Positions 18,006 to 26,871 of a stretch of 64,000 nt of DNA are shown in pieces. Made by a program: the position numbers and the translations under genes. The DNA comes from Yonghaparkia sp. Root332 (lineage in GTDB: Bacteria; Actinomycetota; Actinomycetes; Actinomycetales; Microbacteriaceae). The notes beneath the pieces were generated by a model. That model made no database searches, was not told the DNA's origin, and was given only the letters and a program-made list of their open reading frames with translations. Numbering within the stretch: position 1 is the first letter of the stretch; every line of letters starts with the position of its first letter. The stretch spans positions 372,001 through 436,000 of the forward strand of contig NZ_LMCX01000001.1 of the NCBI RefSeq assembly GCF_001425665.1. Direction: 5' to 3'.

Positions 18006-18584
18006 CTAGGGGCGCATGAGCCTCCGGCCGGAAGCGATGCCGTACACCGCGACGCCGAGAGCGAGGATGCCGGCGAGGGCGAAGGCCGCGACCGCGATGA
18101 CCGGGCCCGACTCGGCGGGCACCGCGGCCTCGATGGCCGAGGCTCCGTCGGTCGGTTCGGGGAGGGACTCGGTGGGGAGCTGGATGAAGCCGCGCAGGAT
18201 CTCGTTGTCGATGCGGATGTCGGCCTGGACATCCGACAGCCGGCCGCGGTCGGCGACCGCGACGAGGCAGTACGTTCCGTCGGCGACGGTGAGGGTGTCG
18301 ACGAGGGCGCTGAAGCCGTCGCGGGCGGAGACGGTCGTGGTCGTCGAGGCGACGGCGCTGCCGCACTCGCCGAGCTGCTGCGGTGCGAGCTGCAGGGTGA
18401 GCTCGTGCTCGCCGTCGCCGGCGATCGTGCCGGCGATGTAGAGCTCGCCCGAGACGATGGTCCCGGAGACGGGGGTCGTGATGCGCAGCGCGTCGGCGGC
18501 GATGCCGGGCGAGGCGACGAGGATGAGGCTCGTCGAGAGCGCAGCCGTGATGAGGCTGTGCGTGACGGCATGGGTGTGCTTCAC
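18006..18584 (-). CDS. cell-surface protein with signal peptide and C-terminal anchor
   Basis: A 192-aa protein. The signal peptide ends near SPGIAA, an Ig-like beta domain follows (about 30-135, with a Cys pair at LGECGS and GTYCLV), then a Pro/Glu-rich linker and a transmembrane helix (VIAVAAFALAGILALGVAVYG) before a short basic tail. Orientation is therefore outside with a C-terminal anchor. No known family. GTG start at 18584. The 255 bp upstream (18585-18839) show no clear feature. Confidence 0.7.
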   Translation of the reverse strand: MKHTHAVTHSLITAALSTSLILVASPGIAADALRITTPVSGTIVSGELYIAGTIAGDGEHELTLQLAPQQLGECGSAVASTTTTVSARDGFSALVDTLTVADGTYCLVAVADRGRLSDVQADIRIDNEILRGFIQLPTESLPEPTDGASAIEAAVPAESGPVIAVAAFALAGILALGVAVYGIASGRRLMRP

Positions 18585-18839
18585 GGGGGTTCGCCTTCGG
18601 GTCAGGCGAGGTCGACGACTCGTGGGGCGGGCCGTCGGCGTCGTATCGGGTGTGGTGCGTCAGAGCCGCGCGGGTGTCCGGTGGGTGGCCGGTCGCGGTT
18701 CTGCGAGCACCCTCATGGTACGGACGCCGCGGGCCGGCATGCTCGCCCCAGATAGGGGGTCACGGCCCGGAGGCGACCGCTACATGTTGTGGCTGGAGTG
18801 GGCGGTGAGGGCGGTGTGGCTCGTGTGACTGACGAGGTT

Positions 18840-18992
18840 TCAGCCCTTGGCGATGATGCCCACGAGGCCCGAGATCAGCAGGTACGCGCCGAACCCGCCG
18901 GCGATCAGCCAGATCGCCAGGCGCATCGGCGAGATCTCGCGCTTCTTCCGCTCGGCGTCGCCGGGGAGGGGGAGCTCGTTCTTGTCGGCCAT
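18840..18992 (-). CDS. small single-pass membrane protein, 50 aa
   Basis: Reads MADKNELPLPGDAERKKREI, then a membrane helix (LAIWLIAGGFGAYLLISGLVGII) and ends AKG. Preceded by GGAG at normal spacing and located 12 bp after lysS on the same strand, so it is probably the last gene of the lysS transcript. Too short for most gene finders. Function unknown. Confidence 0.7.
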   Translation of the reverse strand: MADKNELPLPGDAERKKREISPMRLAIWLIAGGFGAYLLISGLVGIIAKG

Positions 18993-19004
18993 GGGGGTCT
19001 CCGG

Positions 19005-20513
19005 CTACTTGACCAGCGGGAAGAGGATCGTTTCGCGGATGCCGAGCCCGGTCAGCGCCATGAGCAGGCGATCGATGCCCATGCCCATGCCGCCGCTCGG
19101 GGGCATCCCGTGCTCGAGAGCGGTGAGGAAGGCCTCGTCGAGGCGCATCGCCTCAGGGTCGCCGCCCGCCGCCAGCGTCGCCTGCGCGACGAAGCGCTCG
19201 CGCTGGATGACCGGGTCGACGAGCTCGGAGTACGCGGTCGCGAGCTCGAAGCCGCGCACGTAGAGGTCCCACTTCTCGACGCGGCCCGGAAGGCTGCGGT
19301 GCTCGCGCACGAGCGGGCTCGTGTCGACGGGGAAGTCCATGACGAAGGTCGGGCGCACGAGGTCGCCCTTCACGAAGTGCTCCCAGAGCTCTTCGACGAA
19401 CTTGCCCGGCAGCGGGTGGTCGATCTCGATCTCGACCGCGTCGGCGAGCCTCTTGAGCTCGGCCATGGGCGTCTCGGGCGTGATCTCGACGCCCGCGGCG
19501 GCGCTCAGCGAGTCGTACATGCTGAGGCGATCCCACTCGCCGCCGAGGTCGTACTCGGTGCCGTCGGCCCACGTGACGACGTGCGAGCCCGAAATCGCGA
19601 CGGCCGCGTTCTGGATCATCTCCTGCGTCAGGTCGGCCATCTGGTGGTAGTCGCCGTACGCCTGGTACGCCTCGAGCATCGCGAACTCGGGGCTGTGCGT
19701 GGAGTCGGCGCCCTCGTTGCGGAAGTTGCGGTTGATCTCGAACACGCGCTCGATGCCGCCCACGACCGCGCGCTTGAGGAACAGCTCGGGCGCGATGCGC
19801 AGGAACAGCTCGGTGTCGAAGGCGTTCGAATGCGTCGTGAAGGGGCGGGCGGATGCTCCGCCGTGCATCGTCTGCAGCATCGGCGTCTCGACCTCGAGGT
19901 AGCCGTGATCGGCGAACGTCCGGCGCAGGCTGCCGACGGCGAGCGCCCGGGCGCGGACCGTCTTGCGCGCCTGCTCGCGAACGATCAGGTCGAGGTAGCG
20001 CTGGCGGACCCGGGTCTCCTCGTTGAGCTCGTTGTGCAGGTTCGGCAGCGGGAGGATCGCCTTCGCCGCGATCGCCCAGCTGCGGACCATGATGCTGAGC
20101 TCGCCGCGGCGACTGGTGATGACCTCGCCCTCGACGAAGACGTGGTCGCCGAGGTCGACGAACTCCTTCCAGCGGGCGAGCTCGTCGTCGCCCACCTCGG
20201 CGAGCGACACCATCACCTGGATGCGGCTGCCGTCGCCGGACTGCAGCGTCGCGAAGCAGAGCTTGCCCGTGATGCGCGAGAAGACGACGCGACCGGCCAG
20301 GGCGACGCGCTCGCCCGTGGCCGTGTCGGGCTCGAGGTCGGGGTGCCGCTCGCGCACGGCCGGGATCGTGTCGGTGATCGGCAGGCCGACGGGGTAGGCG
20401 TCGATACCTGCGGCGAGCATCCGCTCGCGCTTGTCGAGGCGCACCTGCTTCTGCTCGGCGATCTCGGCGACGGTCGGCTCAGCGGCGTCGGGCGCGGGCG
20501 TGGTGTCGGTCAT
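19005..20513 (-). CDS. lysS: lysine--tRNA ligase, class II
   Basis: A 502-aa enzyme that charges tRNA-Lys. An N-terminal extension (1-60), the OB-fold anticodon-binding domain (VALAGRVVFSRITGKLCFAT) and the class II catalytic core with motif 2 (FEINRNFRNEGADSTHSPEF) and motif 3 (GMGIDRLLMALTG) are all visible. Start has GAGGAG; TAGGCT at 20537-20542 is a plausible -10 for a short leader. Separated from panC by 330 bp holding repeat elements. Confidence 0.97.
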   Translation of the reverse strand: MTDTTPAPDAAEPTVAEIAEQKQVRLDKRERMLAAGIDAYPVGLPITDTIPAVRERHPDLEPDTATGERVALAGRVVFSRITGKLCFATLQSGDGSRIQVMVSLAEVGDDELARWKEFVDLGDHVFVEGEVITSRRGELSIMVRSWAIAAKAILPLPNLHNELNEETRVRQRYLDLIVREQARKTVRARALAVGSLRRTFADHGYLEVETPMLQTMHGGASARPFTTHSNAFDTELFLRIAPELFLKRAVVGGIERVFEINRNFRNEGADSTHSPEFAMLEAYQAYGDYHQMADLTQEMIQNAAVAISGSHVVTWADGTEYDLGGEWDRLSMYDSLSAAAGVEITPETPMAELKRLADAVEIEIDHPLPGKFVEELWEHFVKGDLVRPTFVMDFPVDTSPLVREHRSLPGRVEKWDLYVRGFELATAYSELVDPVIQRERFVAQATLAAGGDPEAMRLDEAFLTALEHGMPPSGGMGMGIDRLLMALTGLGIRETILFPLVK

Positions 20514-20590
20514 GAGGCTCCTCGGTTCAGCAGTTCAGCCTACCGGCGGGCGCGCGGGAGCCCGGCCGGGGCGGTGGGCGCGCACGGGGG

Positions 20591-20676
20591 TGCGCAACTC
20601 AGGAAGGTCGGGTCTCCGCAGGAGCCGGCGGCGCGGAAGGTCGCCGTCGGAGGGAGCGACGTTCCTGAGCTGCGCA
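20591..20676. repeat. inverted-repeat element C (TGCGCAACTCAGGAA type)
   Basis: Left arm TGCGCAACTCAGGAAGGTCG (20591-20610); right arm CGACGTTCCTGAGCTGCGCA (20657-20676). They pair at 18 of 20 positions around a 46-bp interior. Lies between lysS and panC. Arms are nearly identical to those at 30.4 and 38.8 kb. Confidence 0.75.
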
Positions 20677-20695
20677 TGGTCTCGGCGCGACCGAT

Positions 20696-20777
20696 ACCGA
20701 ATGCAGTCCCCGGATCGCTGCGAGGGGCGGGTCAGCGGGCTGCAGGCGAGCGTCACGTCGGATCGACTGCAATCGGT
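20696..20777. repeat. second inverted repeat between lysS and panC
   Basis: ACCGAATGCAGTC (20696-20708) and GACTGCAATCGGT (20765-20777) pair with one mismatch over 13 bp around a 56-bp interior. Directly next to element C; could be a related element or part of the panC 3' end structure. Confidence 0.4.
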
Positions 20778-20842
20778 TCGAGGGCAGCGCGGGCGACGCG
20801 GGCGACACAGGCGGCGGGCGGATGCTCGCGCGGGGTCGCGCG

Positions 20843-21709
20843 TCAGGCGAGGTGCAGCAGGTGCGTGTCGATGAGGCGGGTCGAGCCGACGCGCGCGGCG
20901 ACGAGGGCGCGTGCGGCTCCGGTGTGGCCGGGCTCGGCGGGCTGGAAGGTTTCCGGGTCGACGACGGCGACGTAGTCGAGCTCGAGCAGCGGCTCGGCGT
21001 CGAGCACCGCGAGCGCGGCCTCGAGCGCGGTCGGCAGCCCGGCACCGGCGATCGCTGCGGCGCGTGCGGCTGCGAGGGCGCTCGGCAGCGCGAGCGCCGC
21101 CGTCCGCTGCTCGGGCGACAGGTACGCGTTGCGACTCGAGAGCGCGAGACCATCCGAAGCACGCACGGTCTCGACGACGTCGATGCGCGTCGGCACGTCG
21201 AGGTCGCGCACCATGCGCTGCACGAGGAAGACCTGCTGCGCATCCTTCTCGCCGAAGACGGCGACGTCGGGGGCGGCGATGAGCAGGAGCTTCGCGACGA
21301 CCGTGAGCATGCCGTCGAAGTGGCCGGGTCGTGAGGCTCCGTCGAGGATCTCACCGACCGCTCCGGCCGAGACGCGCGTGCCGATGGGTCCGCGCGGGTA
21401 CATCTCGGCGACGGTCGGCGCGAAGACGACGGCGACCCCGCGGTCGGTGAGCGCGGCGAGGTCGGCCGTCAGATCGCGCGGGTAGCGGTCGTAGTCCTCC
21501 GAGGGCCCGAACTGCAGCGGGTTCACGAAGATCGACACGACGACCGCATCGGCGAGCGCCGCCGCGCGGTCGACGAGCGCGAGGTGCCCCTCGTGGAGCG
21601 ACCCCATGGTCGGCACGAGCGCGACGGTGCGGCCCGCGGCGCGCTCGGCGTCCAGCCGGGCGCGCAGGCCGTCGATCGTGGTGTCGACGGGCGGCGGCGT
21701 GCGGCTCAT
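20843..21709 (-). CDS. panC: pantothenate synthetase
   Basis: A 288-aa enzyme joining pantoate and beta-alanine with ATP in coenzyme A synthesis. The nucleotidylyltransferase signature HEGH is at residues 39-42 (PTMGSLHEGHLALV); GEKDAQQVFLVQRMVRDL and SSRNAYLSPEQR are the expected active-site segments. ATGA overlap with the DUF2520 gene places it at the end of the ftsH-fol operon, an arrangement known in Actinobacteria. Confidence 0.96.
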   Translation of the reverse strand: MSRTPPPVDTTIDGLRARLDAERAAGRTVALVPTMGSLHEGHLALVDRAAALADAVVVSIFVNPLQFGPSEDYDRYPRDLTADLAALTDRGVAVVFAPTVAEMYPRGPIGTRVSAGAVGEILDGASRPGHFDGMLTVVAKLLLIAAPDVAVFGEKDAQQVFLVQRMVRDLDVPTRIDVVETVRASDGLALSSRNAYLSPEQRTAALALPSALAAARAAAIAGAGLPTALEAALAVLDAEPLLELDYVAVVDPETFQPAEPGHTGAARALVAARVGSTRLIDTHLLHLA

Positions 21710-22536
21710 GCGGCTCCGGGGTCGAGGGGGTCGGGGCGGTCGGGGCGGTCGGGGCGGTCGTCGGTGCGGCCGCGCGGGCGGTCGTCGCGCGGATCGGCTT
21801 CGGCGGGAGCATCCGCCCCCGCATCGGCGAGCGCCGCGAGGTCGATGCTATCGACGGTCGCGGACCGCAGCGCGTTCTCGACCGCGGAGCGCACGACTGC
21901 TCCGAGCACGCGGCCCGGCTCGTCGACGCCGATGTCGCGGAGGGCGCCCATCGCCTGCGACACGATCGCGGTCGAGAAATCGGAGGCCGACTGGATGGCG
22001 TCGGCGTAGGCGGCGCGGTGCTCCTCCGAGACGATGATCGGCTCGGCGCCCATCTCGACGACGAGGGCCTGCGCGATCGGCAGCACGGGGCTCGGCGCGG
22101 TCACCGCGCACCAGGCCTCGCGCAGGCGCACGAGATCGATCGACGTGCCGGTGAAGGCGAGGGCCGGATGCACGGCCAGAGGGATGATGCCCGCGGGCCG
22201 CGCGGGGTCGAGCACCCGCACGCCGTGCGCCGCCGAGGTGTGCATGACGAGCTGGCCCGGCTGCCACACGCCGAGGGCCGCGAGCCCCGAGACGAGTCCG
22301 GGCAGCTGGTCGTCGGGCACGGCGAGGATGACGAGCTCGCTGCGCTCGACGATCGCCGACACTTCGAGGTGAGGGACTCCGGGGAGGATGCTCGCGGCGC
22401 GCTCGCGCTCGTCGTCGGTGCTCGCCGAGATGCCCGTGATCGCGTGGCCGGCGCCGGCGAGGGCGGCGCCGAGGACGGGGCCGACGCGGCCCGCGCCGAT
22501 GATGCCGACGCCGAGGCGTCCGTCGCGGGGGGTCAC
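21706..22536 (-). CDS. Rossmann-like and DUF2520 domain protein
   Basis: A 276-aa protein. The N-terminal NAD(P)-binding motif GIIGAGRVGPVLGAALAGAG is followed by VILAVPDDQLPGLV, and a DUF2520 helical domain starts near TAPSPVLPIAQALV. The family resembles ketopantoate/6-phosphogluconate-type dehydrogenases and is regularly next to panC in Actinobacteria, suggesting a step in pantothenate metabolism (inference). The GTG start overlaps the preceding stop. The C-terminus is a DRP-rich tail encoded by three 9-bp GGTCGGGGC-type repeats (21729-21760). Confidence 0.85.
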   Translation of the reverse strand: MTPRDGRLGVGIIGAGRVGPVLGAALAGAGHAITGISASTDDERERAASILPGVPHLEVSAIVERSELVILAVPDDQLPGLVSGLAALGVWQPGQLVMHTSAAHGVRVLDPARPAGIIPLAVHPALAFTGTSIDLVRLREAWCAVTAPSPVLPIAQALVVEMGAEPIIVSEEHRAAYADAIQSASDFSTAIVSQAMGALRDIGVDEPGRVLGAVVRSAVENALRSATVDSIDLAALADAGADAPAEADPRDDRPRGRTDDRPDRPDRPDPLDPGAA

Positions 22537-24146
22537 GCGTCGCCCCCGTCGACCGTGAGCGGGGCCGCAGTGCTCGCCCGCCAGCGGTGCGTCGTGTCGA
22601 CGGTCGCCGTGCGGATGGCGGCCTCGGCGACCGCCGCGAACAAGCCGAGCGCCGCTTTTCGGTCGATCGCCCCGAGCGCCGGCGTGATCGGCCCGGACAC
22701 CGTGTGCACGTGCACCGCCGCCAGTCGCAGCGGCCGCAGCACGGGGCCCTGCCGCACGCTCACGCTCTGCATGCGCGGGAAGGGCACGATCGTGAGCGAG
22801 CGCCAGATCGCTCCCGTCCGCAGCAGCACCCCCGACTCCGTCATCGCGAAGCCGTTGCGCGGCTGCGAGAACCAGCGCAGCGCCCGCGCGCGACGGGGCG
22901 AGTTCGTGAAGCCGTCCTCGCCGCCCGGCGAGAGCATGCCCCGCTCGAGCAGCGGCATCGCCTCGTCGGTCGCGACGTCGGGGAGCAGCAGTCGCAGCAC
23001 CGTGCGCACGTCGTCGAGGTTGCCGACCGGGAGGATCGTCGTCTGCTGCTGGCCCGCGGCCCCCTGCTGCGATGAGCGGGATGCGCGGTTCACCGCGATC
23101 TGCCACCACCCGAGCGGACGCCACAGCAGCGGCTGGTTGACGCGCACCGAGTGGATGCGGCCCGGGGGCAGCGTCTCGTTCGAGGTCGACAGGAGCCCGA
23201 ACCCGACGCGCACGCCGTCGGGCGTCGAGGCGATCGAGTAGCGCAGCGAGCGCGTGATGCGCGAGACGAGGAAGCCGCCGACGCCGAGGAGGGCCGGCAG
23301 GAAGCCGATGAGCAGCAGCGCGTCGCCCGTGATGCCGACCGCGATCGCGAGGCCGACCCCCGCGATCAGGAGGAACAGCATGGCGTCGCTCAGGACGGTC
23401 GAGCCGATGAGCCGCCCCGGGTTCATGCGCAGCACGGCCTCCGGTGGCGCGAGCGCCGGGTCGAGCTCGGGAGCGAGGAACTCGCGCGCGCGGTCCTCCA
23501 GCAGGGCGCCGACGCCACCGGGTCCCTGCCCGGCGCCGACGCCGACGCCGGGGCCGGGGCCGGGATGCTCGGGCCCTGCCTCGGCGTCGCCCGCGATCGC
23601 GGACCGGCGCGCGCCGGACGCGAGGAGCAGGATCTCGCGGCGGAGGGCATCCGCGTCACGGGACGTCAGGTACGACAGCGGCACGTTCGCGTCGTTGCCG
23701 GCGACGGAGATCTCGAGCTTCGCGGCTCCGAAGAGGCGCGGGATGAACGGGCGCGCGATGTTGATGCCCTGGATGCGGTCGAGGCGGCCCTTGCGGGTGG
23801 TGCGGAAGAGGATGCCCGACCGCACCTCGACGACCTCGTCGGTGATGCGGAAGGTGTGCATGCGCCACGAGAGCCAGAAGCCGCCGACGGCGAGCAGCAG
23901 CACGAGCAGGGCGACGCCGAGCGCGGCGAGCACGAGGTTTTCGCGCAGGATGAAGTCGAGCGGGTCGCCCGAGAACTCGCCGTCCGCGCCCGGCCCGTAG
24001 CCGGGGACTCCGACGAACAGCTCGATGAGCCGCTCGCGCAGGTTGCCGAACACGATTCCCGCGAGGATCAGCACCGTGATCCCGCCGCGGAAGAGCGGCG
24101 TCGCGCGGTGCAGGCGGTGCCACTCGCCGTCGGCGAAGTCGGTCAC
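22533..24146 (-). CDS. membrane protein with bacterial PH domains (YdbT type)
   Basis: A 537-aa protein. Two N-terminal helices (FRGGITVLILAGIVFGNL; VLAALGVALLVLLLAVGGFW) precede a PH-like domain (TFRITDEVVEVRSGILFRTT, then KGRLDRIQGINIARPF). A Gly/Pro-rich linker follows, another helix pair, and two further PH-like segments (SIASTPDGVRVGFGLLST; MTESGVLLRTGAIW). Proteins of this type probably sense or organise the membrane; ligand unknown. GTGA overlaps at both ends. Pairs with the smaller PH protein upstream in the operon. Confidence 0.85.
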   Translation of the reverse strand: MTDFADGEWHRLHRATPLFRGGITVLILAGIVFGNLRERLIELFVGVPGYGPGADGEFSGDPLDFILRENLVLAALGVALLVLLLAVGGFWLSWRMHTFRITDEVVEVRSGILFRTTRKGRLDRIQGINIARPFIPRLFGAAKLEISVAGNDANVPLSYLTSRDADALRREILLLASGARRSAIAGDAEAGPEHPGPGPGVGVGAGQGPGGVGALLEDRAREFLAPELDPALAPPEAVLRMNPGRLIGSTVLSDAMLFLLIAGVGLAIAVGITGDALLLIGFLPALLGVGGFLVSRITRSLRYSIASTPDGVRVGFGLLSTSNETLPPGRIHSVRVNQPLLWRPLGWWQIAVNRASRSSQQGAAGQQQTTILPVGNLDDVRTVLRLLLPDVATDEAMPLLERGMLSPGGEDGFTNSPRRARALRWFSQPRNGFAMTESGVLLRTGAIWRSLTIVPFPRMQSVSVRQGPVLRPLRLAAVHVHTVSGPITPALGAIDRKAALGLFAAVAEAAIRTATVDTTHRWRASTAAPLTVDGGDA

Positions 24147-24712
24147 AGGCCCGCCCGGCGGGTCTCGGCCACTGCGACGAGGTGGTCGCGCAGGCGCTCG
24201 GCGTCCTCCGCCGGGAGCCCCGAGATGACGATGCCCGACGACGCGGCGGCCGTCACGAAGCGCAGCTCGGAGAGGCCCGCCGCTCGCGCGATCGGCCCTC
24301 GGGTGATGTCGACGAGCTGCATCCGCCCGTACGGCACGGCCGTCACGCGCTGCGACAGGATGCCTCGTCGGAACAGCAGGTCGTCCTCGCGGAGCGCGTA
24401 GCCGATCGCGCGAACCCGACGCGGGGTGAGCGCGATCACGAGGAGGAAGCACGCGCCGAGCGCGATGCCCAGCAGCGAGGCGGGCGCCCAGTCGCTCACC
24501 CAGAAGGGGATGAACCCGGCGGTCGTCATGATGGCGCCGAAGATCAGGTAGCCGACGATCTCGACGACGATGTACTTCGGCGAGACGCGCTGCCAGTCGG
24601 TGCCGTCGAGCTCGAGCGCGGCGGGCGGCGCCTGCGGCATCGGGGTCGCGGCGGTCGCCTGCGGCTGGTCGGTCACGAGTGCGTCTCCCCCGGTGGTCGT
24701 CGGCCGGCTCAC
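24143..24712 (-). CDS. small PH domain membrane protein (YdbS type)
   Basis: A 189-aa protein. After a Pro/Ala-rich N-terminus come two helices (YIVVEIVGYLIFGAIMTTAG; LLGIALGACFLLVIALT) and one PH domain (AIGYALREDDLLFRRGILSQ, then RMQLVDITRGPIARAAGL). The GTG at 24712 makes a GTGA overlap with the DUF3180 gene; a GTG at 24676 is an alternative. The YdbS-YdbT-type pairing of one short and one long PH protein is also seen in Bacillus. Confidence 0.82.
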   Translation of the reverse strand: MSRPTTTGGDALVTDQPQATAATPMPQAPPAALELDGTDWQRVSPKYIVVEIVGYLIFGAIMTTAGFIPFWVSDWAPASLLGIALGACFLLVIALTPRRVRAIGYALREDDLLFRRGILSQRVTAVPYGRMQLVDITRGPIARAAGLSELRFVTAAASSGIVISGLPAEDAERLRDHLVAVAETRRAGL

Positions 24713-25173
24713 GGCGATGCCGCGGCGGCCTCCTCCGACTCGTCGTCCTCGGGCGGGAGGCTGCAGAAGTGCTCCGCTACGAGAGCGGCGATCAGGAGGA
24801 TCACCGCCGCGACGAGCGTGCCCGTCGCGGTCAGCGTCGAGCCTATCGGCACGACCGCGCGCGACAGTAGATAGGTGAGGATGCCTGCGGCGCCTCCCGC
24901 GAGCAGGGCCGCGGCGAGCGCGCTGGCCTTCGCGAGCACGACCACGCGGGTGGCGTAGAACGGGTCGATGCGCTTCTCGCCCTTCGCGGCGCGGCGCACC
25001 GGCCAGGCGAGGGCGATCAGCAGCGCGGCGATGAGCACGAGCCCGACGGCGAGCGAGGGCGGCGGAACGAGCACGGGCTGTCCGCGCATCGCGAGCGAGA
25101 GGTCGATGACGAACGCGAGAGCGAACCCGACGAGCGCGAGCACCGCGAGCGGGAGGGGGCGCGAGCGGCTCAT
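24709..25173 (-). CDS. DUF3180 membrane protein
   Basis: A 154-aa protein with four hydrophobic segments in pairs (LPLAVLALVGFALAFVIDL, SLAVGLVLIAALLIALAW, then two after the conserved IDPFYATRVVVLAKASALA). This matches DUF3180, found almost only in Actinobacteria and normally right after folK. Function unknown. ATGA overlap with folK, GTGA overlap with the PH gene. Confidence 0.88.
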   Translation of the reverse strand: MSRSRPLPLAVLALVGFALAFVIDLSLAMRGQPVLVPPPSLAVGLVLIAALLIALAWPVRRAAKGEKRIDPFYATRVVVLAKASALAAALLAGGAAGILTYLLSRAVVPIGSTLTATGTLVAAVILLIAALVAEHFCSLPPEDDESEEAAAASP

Positions 25174-25667
25174 CCCCGACCTCCGGCCTCGCCCCGCGAT
25201 CGCAGGCCCGCCAGCAGGTCGGCGACGCGTCCGTGACCGGCGAGCTCGGCATCCGGCTGCACCTCGAGCCATGGGGCGAGCACGAAGTCGCGCTCGTGGG
25301 CGCGGGGGTGCGGCACCTGCAGCTGCTGGGAGTCGATCTCGAGCGCCCCGAACGCGATGAGGTCGAGGTCGAGCGTGCGGTCTCCCCAGCGCTCGACGCG
25401 CTCGCGGCCGTGCAGGTTCTCGATCGCGCGCAACCCGTCGAGCAGCTGGAACGGATCGAGCCGCGTGTCGAGCAGCGCAACGCCGTTGAGGTACTCCGGC
25501 TTATCGGGGTCGGGCCCGTCGACCGTGAGCGCGACGGTGCCGTGCCACGACGACACGGCGCGGATGCTCGACTCGGGCAGCGCGCCGAGCGCACCCACGG
25601 CGCTCACCAGTGTGGCCTCGCGGTCGCCGAGGTTCGAGCCCAGGGCGATGACGGCGAGGGCGGTCAT
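25170..25667 (-). CDS. folK: HPPK, folate pathway pyrophosphokinase
   Basis: A 165-aa 6-hydroxymethyl-7,8-dihydropterin pyrophosphokinase, supplying the activated pterin for FolP. Motifs: LGSNLGDREATLVSAVG at the start, LLDGLRAIENLHGRERVERW in the middle and the signature DLDLIAFGALEIDS followed by PHPRAHERDFVLAPW. ATGA overlaps with folB and with the DUF3180 gene. Normal length. Confidence 0.96.
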   Translation of the reverse strand: MTALAVIALGSNLGDREATLVSAVGALGALPESSIRAVSSWHGTVALTVDGPDPDKPEYLNGVALLDTRLDPFQLLDGLRAIENLHGRERVERWGDRTLDLDLIAFGALEIDSQQLQVPHPRAHERDFVLAPWLEVQPDAELAGHGRVADLLAGLRSRGEAGGRG

Positions 25668-26026
25668 GCGCGGCTCCGCTCGATCGCGACGGCGACGTCG
25701 GCGAACGGCACCGGGATCGGCGCCTCGGGCTTGTGCACCGTCACCTCGACGCGCTCGACCGCGCGGTGCGCGAGCACGACGGCGGCGACGCGCTCGGCGA
25801 CGGTCTCGATGAGGTCGACGGGGTCGCGCTCGACGGCCTCGACAATCTCGACGGCGAGCTCGCCGTAGTGCACGGTGTCGGCGACGTCGTCGCTGCCGGC
25901 GGCGCGCGCGAGGTCGAGGTGGGCGACGACGTCGATGACGAAGGGCTGGCCGTCGCGTCGCTCGTGCTCGTAGACGCCGTGGTGGGCCTGCGCGCGCAGG
26001 CCGGTGAGGATGATGCGGTCGCTCAT
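25664..26026 (-). CDS. folB: dihydroneopterin aldolase
   Basis: A 120-aa enzyme cleaving dihydroneopterin to hydroxymethyl-dihydropterin. The family segments IILTGLRAQAHHGVYEHERR, DDVADTVHYGELA and the ending VTVHKPEAPIPVPFADVAV are present. ATGA overlap with folP. Length matches the usual 120-130 aa. Confidence 0.96.
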   Translation of the reverse strand: MSDRIILTGLRAQAHHGVYEHERRDGQPFVIDVVAHLDLARAAGSDDVADTVHYGELAVEIVEAVERDPVDLIETVAERVAAVVLAHRAVERVEVTVHKPEAPIPVPFADVAVAIERSRA

Positions 26027-26871
26027 GCTGCGGCCCCTCCCGTGACCGGGGCGGGCACGCCGCGCCACGCCGCCCACACGGCGAGCGCTCGGCTCGTCGC
26101 GGCGGCGTTGTGCACGCGCACGGCCCGCACGCCGGCGTCGGCGCACAGGGCGCTCACGACGGCGGTCGGCAGGTCGCGCTCGTCGACGCTCGCGCCCTCG
26201 GGCAGCAGCGCGCCCAGGAACCGCTTGCGCGACGCCCCGACGAGCAGCGGGAATCCGAGCTCGGCGAGCGCCGGCAGCCCGTGCAGCAGCGTCCAGTTGT
26301 CGGCACCACGCTTCGCGAATCCGAGCCCCGGGTCGAGCCAGAGCCGCTCGGGCGCGATCCCCGCCGCAATCGCGGCGTCGGCGCGCGATCGCAGCTCGTC
26401 GCGCACCTCGGTGACGATGTCGGCGTAGTCGCTCACGGCATCCCATCGATCGCTGCGGCCGCGCCAGTGCATCGCGACGTAGTCGACCTCGAGCGCGGCT
26501 ATCGTCGACAGCATGGCGGGGTCTTCGAGGCCACCGCTCACGTCGTTGACGATCGACGCCCCGGCCTCGACGGCCGCGCGCGCGGTCGACGCGTTGAGGG
26601 TGTCGATCGAGACGCGGATGCCCGCCGCGGCGAGCGCGCGCACGACCGGCACCACGCGGGCGGTCTCCTCGATCGCGGACACGGGCTCGGCCCCGGGCCG
26701 GGTCGACTCGCCCCCGACGTCGATGACGTCGGCGCCGTCGTCGACGAGCCGGCGGGCCTGCGCGACCGCGGCCTCGGGCTCGAGGTAGCGGCCGCCGTCG
26801 CTGAACGAGTCGGGCGTGACGTTGAGCACGCCCCACACCTCGGGCCGCACGGGCCCGGGTGCGGTGCTCAC
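26023..26871 (-). CDS. folP: dihydropteroate synthase
   Basis: A 282-aa TIM-barrel enzyme condensing the pterin with p-aminobenzoate; the sulfonamide target. Signatures: GVLNVTPDSFSDGG, DVGGESTRPGAEPVS, NDVSGG, and PLLVGASRKRFLG. The GTG start at 26871 overlaps the folE stop (GTGA), which sets the start over longer in-frame options that run through folE. Confidence 0.96.
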   Translation of the reverse strand: MSTAPGPVRPEVWGVLNVTPDSFSDGGRYLEPEAAVAQARRLVDDGADVIDVGGESTRPGAEPVSAIEETARVVPVVRALAAAGIRVSIDTLNASTARAAVEAGASIVNDVSGGLEDPAMLSTIAALEVDYVAMHWRGRSDRWDAVSDYADIVTEVRDELRSRADAAIAAGIAPERLWLDPGLGFAKRGADNWTLLHGLPALAELGFPLLVGASRKRFLGALLPEGASVDERDLPTAVVSALCADAGVRAVRVHNAAATSRALAVWAAWRGVPAPVTGGAAA

